Shown here in pieces: positions 1 to 4,034 of a stretch of 6,061 nt of DNA. The notes beneath the pieces are model-generated. The model made no database searches. It was not told the DNA's origin and was given only the letters and a program-made list of their open reading frames with translations. Origin of the DNA: an uncultured delta proteobacterium (GTDB taxonomy: Bacteria; RBG-13-61-14; DRUE01); contig CAIYYW010000398.1 in the NCBI GenBank assembly GCA_903930515.1, positions 1 through 6,061 of the forward strand, read 5' to 3'. The number at the start of each line of letters is the position of its first letter. The stretch's first letter is position 1. The position numbers and the translations under genes are program-made.

Positions 1-324
1 ATCGCGCTCAGCGAACCCAGCGTCTTCAAAACCGTGGTTCAACTTTCCTGCCATTACCTCGGGCCGGTCCCGGCCCAGCCCGAGAACCAGAAATTCCTGG
101 ATGCCCTGGGCGGCGCCAAGCCCAATTCCGTGTTCCTGATTCCGATCATCTGGAAGGAAAAAGTCGTCTATATCCTTTACGGAGACAACGGCCACGGCCA
201 GAATGCGCCTTTTGACATTGGCGAGCTTTTGATCCTGGCCCAAAGACTTCCCGCGGCCATTGAGCGACTGATTGAGGAAAAGAAAAAACAATACCAGGTG
301 ATCCAGGGAGGGAAGCAATCATAA
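1..324 (+). CDS. C-terminal part of a GAF-like domain protein (5' end outside window)
   Basis: The frame is open from the first base of the window to a TAA at 322-324, giving 107 visible residues, so the gene starts upstream. A GTG at 34 is in frame but nothing marks it as the true start. The visible part reads like the second half of a GAF-type alpha/beta fold: a hydrophobic strand FLIPIIW, the pattern KEKVVYILYGDNG (a strand followed by a glycine turn), then a helix ILAQRLPAAIERLIEEKKKQ that closes the domain. Such C-terminal GAF-like halves occur in bacterial regulatory proteins, including those with an N-terminal DUF4388/GspE-like domain. That full architecture cannot be seen here. The role is probably sensory or scaffolding in the cytoplasm. 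No catalytic residues are visible. It is separated from hicB by about 80 bases and is probably not co-regulated with it. The fold call is moderately sure; the function is unknown. Confidence 0.6.
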   Translation: MALSEPSVFKTVVQLSCHYLGPVPAQPENQKFLDALGGAKPNSVFLIPIIWKEKVVYILYGDNGHGQNAPFDIGELLILAQRLPAAIERLIEEKKKQYQVIQGGKQS

Positions 325-334
325 ATCCAATTCC

Positions 335-360
335 TTGAATTCAATTTTCCCGGGATTGAA
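335..360. repeat. Inverted repeats upstream of hicB, possible operator
   Basis: Two overlapping symmetric elements lie just before the hicB gene. One is the perfect 10-base palindrome TTGAATTCAA at 335-344. The other is TTCAAT (340-345) matched by ATTGAA (355-360) around a TTTCCCGGG centre. HicB antitoxins usually repress their own operon by binding palindromes near the promoter, so an operator is a plausible reading. No T-run follows, so it does not look like an intrinsic terminator for the upstream gene. The symmetry is seen directly; the operator role is inferred. Confidence 0.35.
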
Positions 361-361
361 A

Positions 362-388
362 TTGACGAAAGAAATGTTAAGTTAATAG
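362..388 (+). promoter_or_regulatory. Weak candidate sigma-70 promoter for hicB
   Basis: TTGACG at 362-367 resembles a -35 box and TAATAG at 383-388 resembles a -10 box. The 15-base spacer is shorter than optimal, so this is only a candidate. It lies in the AT-rich gap before hicB, directly after the inverted repeat at 340-360, which is the expected geometry for an autoregulated antitoxin promoter. Confidence 0.3.
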
Positions 389-407
389 AAACCAGGAGAG
401 ATGAATA

Positions 408-716
408 ATGAAAATTAAGGTGGTTGTTCATGAGGCGGAAGAAGGGGGATATTGGGCGGAAGTCCCGGCCATCCCCGGCTGCGCCACCCAGGGGGAGACT
501 TTTGAGGAATTGCTGAAAAATTTATATGAAGCAATTGAGGGGTGTCTTTCGGTTGATCTTAAAAAACCAAGTCCTCCAAAAAAGACCGAATCCTTGAAAT
601 CGCGGTATGAAATCCCTGTCCGGCAAAAACCTGGCCAAACTGGTGCAGCGGAATGGATGGCGCTTGCTAAGAATCTGCTTTTAATTCAGTCATTGAGATC
701 CCTTCCTCTTCCTTGA
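408..716 (+). CDS. hicB: HicB-family antitoxin, C-terminus shifted out of frame
   Basis: The first ~52 residues are a clear HicB antitoxin core: strand IKVVVHEAEEGGYWAEVP, the signature PGCATQGETFEELLKNL, and helix YEAIEGCLSVD. HicB proteins have a partly degenerate RNase H-like fold, bind and neutralise the HicA mRNA interferase, and repress their own operon. ATG 408 is preceded by AGGAG (394-398) at 9 bases, which decides the start; an ATG at 401 stops after five codons. Read straight through, the product has 102 residues, but everything after about residue 58 is unlike HicB and overlaps the hicA frame. A -1 shift at the AAAAAAG run (578-584) would instead give a 67-residue protein ending DRILEIAV, stopping with TGA at 608-610 over the hicA ATG. 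That is the usual hicB end and junction. So the gene has lost one A, or slips, or carries a sequencing error. Family assignment is firm; activity is doubtful because hicA is truncated. Confidence 0.85.
   Translation: MKIKVVVHEAEEGGYWAEVPAIPGCATQGETFEELLKNLYEAIEGCLSVDLKKPSPPKKTESLKSRYEIPVRQKPGQTGAAEWMALAKNLLLIQSLRSLPLP
578..584 (+). other. A AAA AAG slippery heptamer / frameshift point in hicB
   Basis: In the hicB frame the codons are CCA AAA AAG, so the last A of CCA plus the next two codons form A AAA AAG. This is the heptamer used for -1 frameshifting in Escherichia coli dnaX. Slipping back one base gives GAC CGA ATC CTT GAA ATC GCG GTA TGA, a normal HicB tail. No clear upstream Shine-Dalgarno stimulator and no strong downstream hairpin are visible. 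A one-base deletion in the A-run is therefore the simpler explanation. The motif is seen directly; its function is open. Confidence 0.5.
607..684 (+). pseudogene. hicA: Truncated hicA toxin remnant
   Basis: A 25-codon frame starts at ATG 607, overlapping the TGA (608-610) of the frame-corrected hicB as ATGA. The product begins MKSLSGKNLAKLVQRNGW and continues RLLRICF. This matches the N-terminus of HicA mRNA interferases, which normally goes on with an RGSHH-type segment carrying the catalytic histidine, for about 60-85 residues in all. Here the similarity ends after LLRI and TAA follows at 682-684. The catalytic histidine and the rest of the double-stranded-RNA-binding-like fold are absent, and no frame just downstream restores them. 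The toxin should therefore be inactive. The 3' part was probably lost by deletion or replacement rather than a point change. Too short for standard gene calling, but the family match and junction geometry make the remnant convincing. Confidence 0.75.
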
Positions 717-765
717 GTTGCATCCAATTTTAGCTCCGTACAGGCCCAAAGAAATTGTTGCCAGC

Positions 766-1143
766 TCATTTTTTCTCCAGGTATTTGCGGGCTTTTTTCA
801 GGAATTTTTCAGCCTTGATCAAAATCTCTTCGGCTTCTTCCTGCGAAATCTCCACCCCGGTTTCATATTCCGCCAACTGCCTTTTCTCGAAAGACTGGGC
901 CAAGGTTTTGCTGAATTCTTTTTCAAAAATACCGGTCTTGACGAAATGCTTGCCAAAGGCGGAGATGACTCCTTTATGGCTGGAATAAGAAAGGTCGTGG
1001 ATGAGCAGCAAGGCCTCTGCAAGGTAGAACATGGCGTAATATGATCGGGAGATCGACGAGGAATAATCGCCATCCCGAAGCAACAGCTTGGCGGATTTTA
1101 TGTAGCGCGCGGATCGTTTCAAATAGCTCTGGTATTCTTTCAT
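766..1143 (-). CDS. HEPN-domain protein, probable toxin of a HEPN-MNT pair
   Basis: The 125-residue, mostly helical protein has the hallmarks of the HEPN family close to UPF0332/PF05168: an N-terminal helix LKRSARYIKSAKLLLRDGDY, then SISRSYYAMFYLAEALL at 30-46, SHKGVISAFGKHFVKTG at 55-71, and the late FEKRQLAEY at 85-93, with a lysine-rich amphipathic C-terminal helix. HEPN proteins paired with MNT nucleotidyltransferases are usually RNase toxins. The ATG overlaps the upstream MNT stop as ATGA, and AAGGAAGG (1153-1160 on this strand) sits 9 bases ahead, so the start is well supported and translation is coupled. The usual RX4-6H RNase motif is not found: the matching late segment reads R88-X4-Y93, with no histidine after residue 66. 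It may use other residues, bind RNA without cutting it, or simply be a diverged subfamily. Family and pairing are firm; toxicity is inferred. Confidence 0.85.
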   Translation of the reverse strand: MKEYQSYLKRSARYIKSAKLLLRDGDYSSSISRSYYAMFYLAEALLLIHDLSYSSHKGVISAFGKHFVKTGIFEKEFSKTLAQSFEKRQLAEYETGVEISQEEAEEILIKAEKFLKKARKYLEKK

Positions 1144-1463
1144 ACCCGCGCGCCTTCCTTATGGATGTTCATGAGCAGGGCGGTTTTGCGCGAGCGGAAG
1201 TCGCTCTCGGAAACCGGATAGACCGAAATCAGGACTTCATGGTTCAAATTCATCTCGACCACTGCATCCAGCATGCGGTCGATCTCTTTGCCTGCCCTGA
1301 TTTTGCCTTTCAGGACCACGGCCAGGTCCACATCGGAATCCTTGTGGGCCGTGCCGCGAGCGTAGGAGCCGTATATAATCAGCCGGCTCAACTTCGGGCC
1401 GTAAATTTTTTTCAGCTCGGTTTTGAATTCGGCCAGAGCCTGATTGACTATTTTCTTTCGCAT
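1140..1463 (-). CDS. MNT-type minimal nucleotidyltransferase, probable antitoxin
   Basis: A 107-residue nucleotidyltransferase of the pol-beta superfamily. The core motif is GSYARGTAHKDSDVDLAVV: Gly32-Ser33, ten residues, then Asp44-x-Asp46, an exact GSX10DXD motif with both metal-binding aspartates. A third acidic residue fits Glu76 in HEVLISVYP. In studied HEPN-MNT modules such as HepT-MntA, the MNT partner silences the HEPN toxin by transferring AMP to a tyrosine near its active site. Its intact motif suggests that this protein is an active transferase. It comes first in the pair and shares ATGA with the HEPN gene; the ribosome site for HEPN lies inside its 3' end. The ATG at 1461-1463 has only a weak GAG-type ribosome site. 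It follows the secreted barrel gene by about 45 bases on the same strand, so it may be read from that promoter as well. The family is firm; the antitoxin role comes from context. Confidence 0.87.
   Translation of the reverse strand: MRKKIVNQALAEFKTELKKIYGPKLSRLIIYGSYARGTAHKDSDVDLAVVLKGKIRAGKEIDRMLDAVVEMNLNHEVLISVYPVSESDFRSRKTALLMNIHKEGARV
1153..1160 (-). promoter_or_regulatory. Ribosome binding site of the HEPN gene inside the MNT gene
   Basis: AAGGAAGG on the minus strand ends 9 bases before the HEPN ATG and lies within the last codons of the MNT gene. With the ATGA stop/start overlap it supports coupled, balanced translation of the antitoxin and toxin. Confidence 0.6.
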
Positions 1464-1508
1464 CGTTGTCTCACGCTCTTTTATCCTAACATTATTCTCG
1501 TTTGATTC

Positions 1509-2615
1509 CTAGCGGAACATCTCAATCACATAACTCAGGTTCTTAAAAGTATTGAGCGCGCATTCCGCCCTCAGGCTCTTTTTGGGCTTCTGGGGAGGGG
1601 CCTCGCGCACCGCCTTAAACCAGGCCTCCGGGTCCTCCCGCTCCATAATCCCCTGCAGATCGTAAATCCCGAAGTGCCTGATCCCCGCGGCGCGCAAAAC
1701 GGAAAAGTCCACTGCCAATTCTTCCGGCGAATTATAGACGGCGCCATGTCCCTCTCCCGGCAGGGTCTGGCCGGTGGACACCGCGACCTTGTCCCCGTAT
1801 TTCTTATAGATGATCTCGCCGATCCGAAAGGTCAGCCACCGGCAGTCGTCCCAGTTCAGGCCGAAAGTTTTATGAAGGGTAGGGTAGTTGTTGCTCCCGA
1901 AATGCATAAACGAAACATAGTCCCAGTCCACCGCCATGGTCGGCCCGCCCTGCAAATCCTGCCAGGCGTCCATTCCCGTGAGCAGGTCCACCACCGAAAG
2001 GTCCAGCGCGGTCACGATCGCGATGGTGCCGTGGTCGTGGAGCTTCTGCTGGATCGCCATAAATTTCGGTTTGGCTTCCTCAAAACTTTTTTTGTCCAGA
2101 TCCTTGAAGACCGAACCGCCGGTGGGCATTCCTTCCTTGCTCTCCTCCGGCGCCCCGTCCGTGCCTTTTTGATAGTTGGGCGGCTCAATGTCCACGATCA
2201 GCGCCTGGACCGGGTGTTTATATTTATCCGCCCATTCGTAAATTTCATCCAGATACGCGAGGAAATCCTCCGCGTGCTGCTTGTTCAGGTATAGCCCCTG
2301 TTTCCTCGGAAGCAGCGGCCAGAACACCAAAGTCAATCCGTTCGCCTCATAAACATCAAACAGCCGGTCCAGGTCCGCGTCCATCTTGCCCGCTCTTATG
2401 CACGGCGCCACCATCACATCGTATTTCTTGAGCAGCGCCAATAGCTTGGGGTCGGTCAACTGATCCACCGTCAGATACTCCGCGGTCACCAGCAATACCG
2501 GCTTGCTCGCGTCAAATCTCATCAAGGGTTTCGGCAAGGCGTTTTCCGACCGGAGCACGGAAAGCGAAATTACCAGCAAGAAAAATCCGGCGATAATTCT
2601 TTCCATTAACTTCAT
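1509..2615 (-). CDS. Secreted protein with predicted TIM-barrel fold, family unassigned
   Basis: The 368-residue product opens with a Sec signal peptide: MKLMER, a hydrophobic stretch at 7-21, then RSENA near residue 26. No lipobox cysteine is present. Eight strand-like segments follow at even spacing, as in a TIM barrel: PVLLVTAEY (39-47), YDVMVAPCI (65-73), TLVFWPLLP (95-103), ALIVDIEPP (138-146), GTIAIVTAL (196-204), WDYVSFMHFG (231-240), KVAVSTGQT (276-284) and GIRHFGIYDLQG (311-322). Acidic residues at strand ends, Asp142 and Glu144 on strand 4 and Asp319 on strand 8, would be candidate catalytic groups if it is a glycoside hydrolase. I do not recognise a specific family. ATG 2613-2615 is preceded by AAGGGGG at 5 bases, better than the internal ATG at codon 4. 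It is divergent from the wecB operon, so a role in processing exported glycan is possible. It could also be a non-catalytic barrel or another hydrolase. Secretion is fairly sure, the fold likely, the function unknown. Confidence 0.7.
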   Translation of the reverse strand: MKLMERIIAGFFLLVISLSVLRSENALPKPLMRFDASKPVLLVTAEYLTVDQLTDPKLLALLKKYDVMVAPCIRAGKMDADLDRLFDVYEANGLTLVFWPLLPRKQGLYLNKQHAEDFLAYLDEIYEWADKYKHPVQALIVDIEPPNYQKGTDGAPEESKEGMPTGGSVFKDLDKKSFEEAKPKFMAIQQKLHDHGTIAIVTALDLSVVDLLTGMDAWQDLQGGPTMAVDWDYVSFMHFGSNNYPTLHKTFGLNWDDCRWLTFRIGEIIYKKYGDKVAVSTGQTLPGEGHGAVYNSPEELAVDFSVLRAAGIRHFGIYDLQGIMEREDPEAWFKAVREAPPQKPKKSLRAECALNTFKNLSYVIEMFR

Positions 2616-2642
2616 CTGGTCCCCCTTAAAATTTATACCTGA

Positions 2643-2670
2643 ATTATATTTTAAAACGCCCCCGGATCAA
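2643..2670 (-). promoter_or_regulatory. Sigma-70-type promoter for the barrel-MNT-HEPN unit
   Basis: On the minus strand TTGATC (2665-2670) and a perfect TATAAT (2643-2648) are separated by 16 bases. Transcription would start near 2636, giving a short leader of about 20 bases that carries the AAGGGGG ribosome site ahead of ATG 2615. The -35 box matches consensus at four of six positions; the -10 match is exact. Confidence 0.65.
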
Positions 2671-2699
2671 AATACCAATGCGCTGAAAAGCAAAATCCG

Positions 2700-2759
2700 G
2701 AGTGGGGGGTGGGCGGGCAAGAGCGGCGGATTTGGCAAAAGGAGTGGCGGAGTTCGGGG
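2700..2759 (+). repeat. G-rich stretch with imperfect direct repeats
   Basis: The segment has G-runs GGGGGG (2704-2709), GGG (2711-2713) and GGG (2715-2717), followed by two related units: GAGCGGCGGATTTGG (2721-2735) and GAGTGGCGGAGTTCGG (2742-2757). The strand bias towards G is strong. It may form non-B structure or be a decayed repeat, and nothing shows that it is coding. Confidence 0.4.
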
Positions 2760-2770
2760 CGATTTAAAAT

Positions 2771-2795
2771 GACCGGTCAGGGACCGCGCGCCGGT
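2771..2795. repeat. Palindrome GACCGGTC within a larger inverted repeat
   Basis: GACCGGTC at 2771-2778 is a perfect 8-base palindrome. Its ACCGG also pairs with CCGGT at 2791-2795, followed by GTTTT. A regulator site or a weak hairpin is possible. The T-run is too short and the stem too small to call it a terminator. Confidence 0.25.
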
Positions 2796-2804
2796 GTTTT
2801 ATCA

Positions 2805-2821
2805 GCCCGGATGGCCCGGGC
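2805..2821. repeat. GC-only hairpin upstream of the wecB promoter
   Basis: GCCCGG (2805-2810) and CCGGGC (2816-2821) form a six-pair GC stem around a five-base loop, ending 7 bases before the -35 box at 2829. The position suits an activator or repressor site. No U-tract follows on either strand, so it is not a standard terminator. Confidence 0.35.
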
Positions 2822-2828
2822 AAATCAT

Positions 2829-2856
2829 TTGACAAGGGCGGCGGGATATGTTTAAT
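2829..2856 (+). promoter_or_regulatory. Sigma-70-type promoter for the wecB operon
   Basis: A consensus TTGACA (2829-2834) is followed after 16 bases by TTTAAT (2851-2856), five of six matches to the -10 consensus. Transcription would begin near 2863, about 40 bases before the wecB ATG. This is the best promoter in the window for the plus-strand polysaccharide genes. Confidence 0.7.
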
Positions 2857-2903
2857 TAAAGAGGTTTAAGGGCGATACCGAAGTTTGAAAATCCCAAAGC
2901 TTG

Positions 2904-4034
2904 ATGAAGAAAGCAAAGAAAGTATCCATTATTTTTGGCACCCGGCCGGAAGCGATCAAGCTCTCGCCCATTATTCTCGGTTTGCGAGAATATCCTCAAT
3001 TTGAGTCTAATGTTTGCGTAACCGCTCAGCACCGGGAATTGCTTGATCAGGTGTTGTCGGTTTTCCGGATAAAACCGGATGTGGACCTGGATTTGATGAG
3101 GCCTAATCAGGGGTTGTCGGATCTGACCGCGCGAGCCATCAGCGCTTTGGATGTATATTTCAAGCAGTATCAGCCGGACCTGATTCTGGTGCAGGGAGAC
3201 ACCACCACGGTCTTGGCGGCTTCGCTCGCGGCTTTTTACCACAAGATCAAGATCGGTCATATTGAGGCCGGCTTAAGGACTTGGGATAAATACTCGCCAT
3301 ATCCGGAGGAAATCAACCGGGTCTTGACCACCCATCTTGCGGATTATCATTTCGCCCCCACGGGATGGGCGAAGTCAAACCTGATCCGAGAAGGCGTGCC
3401 CAAGGAGCGAATTTTTATCACCGGAAATACCGTAATTGACGCCTTGCAGATCGCCCTGAAAAGCATCCGAAATCATCAACCGGATATTACGGGTTTGACC
3501 AAGTCGCTTCTCAACCGCTCGGACCCGCGTCCTCTGGTGCTGATCACCGGACATCGGCGGGAGAGCTTTGGCGCGGGGTTTGAGTCCATTTGCCAGGCGA
3601 TTGCCCGGCTGGCCGACCGGTTTCCGCAAACGGCGTTTGTTTACCCGGTTCACCTGAATCCCAATGTCCGGAAACCGGTTTTTAAAATCCTGTCCAACCG
3701 GAAAAATGTCCACCTGATCGGGCCGCTGAGTTATCTGCCCTTTGTGGCCCTGATGGACCGGTGCATCCTGGTCTTGACCGATTCGGGCGGCATCCAGGAA
3801 GAGGCGCCCAGTTTGGGAAAACCGGTGCTGGTGATGCGCGACCGGACCGAGCGGCCGGAAGCGATCAAGGCGGGAACCGCCAAACTGGTAGGCACAGATT
3901 CAAACCGGATCTTCAAGAGTGTCTCAAATTTGTTGACTGACCCGAGGGCTTACGCCGCGATGGTTAACCGGAAAAACCCCTACGGGGATGGCAAAGCCAG
4001 TTCCCGAATTATTGAAATCTTGAAGAGAGATTGA
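2904..4034 (+). CDS. wecB: UDP-N-acetylglucosamine 2-epimerase, non-hydrolysing
   Basis: The enzyme (EC 5.1.3.14) interconverts UDP-GlcNAc and UDP-ManNAc in the cytoplasm, supplying ManNAc-type sugars for surface glycans. At 376 residues it equals the length of E. coli WecB, and the family motifs sit at a constant offset of four: FGTRPEAIK (Arg14, Lys19), QGDTTT (Asp99), HIEAGLRT (Glu121), PEEINR (Glu135), GHRRES (His217) and TDSGGIQEE (Ser294). These match the E. coli residues Asp95, Glu117, Glu131 and His213, so it should be active. An in-frame TGA at 2886-2888 rules out a longer protein. The start is ATG 2904 or the TTG at 2901 just before it. No good ribosome site lies close, the nearest purine-rich tract being about 40 bases upstream. 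It heads the operon behind a strong promoter, and its stop overlaps the flippase start as TGATG. No wecC dehydrogenase follows in the window. The identification is firm. Confidence 0.95.
   Translation: MKKAKKVSIIFGTRPEAIKLSPIILGLREYPQFESNVCVTAQHRELLDQVLSVFRIKPDVDLDLMRPNQGLSDLTARAISALDVYFKQYQPDLILVQGDTTTVLAASLAAFYHKIKIGHIEAGLRTWDKYSPYPEEINRVLTTHLADYHFAPTGWAKSNLIREGVPKERIFITGNTVIDALQIALKSIRNHQPDITGLTKSLLNRSDPRPLVLITGHRRESFGAGFESICQAIARLADRFPQTAFVYPVHLNPNVRKPVFKILSNRKNVHLIGPLSYLPFVALMDRCILVLTDSGGIQEEAPSLGKPVLVMRDRTERPEAIKAGTAKLVGTDSNRIFKSVSNLLTDPRAYAAMVNRKNPYGDGKASSRIIEILKRD

Larger units (their letters stand above)
2616..2903. other. Divergent intergenic region with two promoters and a G-rich core
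   Basis: This 288-base gap holds no credible gene. It contains the promoter of the barrel/HEPN-MNT unit on the minus strand (2643-2670), the promoter of the wecB operon on the plus strand (2829-2856), and a purine/G-rich stretch at 2700-2759 with imperfect direct repeats. It also has GC-rich inverted repeats at 2771-2795 and 2805-2821. The layout is that of a shared control region between two opposed units. Confidence 0.7.

Noticed and set aside
679-735. Small minus-strand frame of 18 codons starting MQLKEEEG between hicA and HEPN
   Set aside because: It is too short, lies after an upstream stop, has no ribosome site and does not resemble a known peptide.
718-1044. Phe-rich plus-strand frame opposite the HEPN gene
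   Set aside because: The Phe-rich composition is the antisense of the Glu/Lys-rich HEPN helices. There is no ribosome site, and the HEPN family match on the minus strand is clear.
1674-2294. Long 206-codon plus-strand frame opposite the barrel gene
   Set aside because: It is a codon-bias shadow. The minus-strand frame has a signal peptide, promoter, ribosome site and regular barrel pattern, while this one is rich in Arg, His and Pro with no domain features.
2503-2772. Plus-strand open frame of 89 codons covering the barrel gene start and intergenic region
   Set aside because: It overlaps the signal-peptide end of the barrel gene on the other strand and its promoter. Its composition is low-complexity Gly/Ser/Lys, with no ribosome site and no family resemblance.
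2772-2800. Possible intrinsic terminator (ACCGG...CCGGT followed by GTTTT)
   Set aside because: The stem is only five pairs with a 14-base loop, the T-run has four bases, and no gene upstream on the plus strand needs a terminator there.
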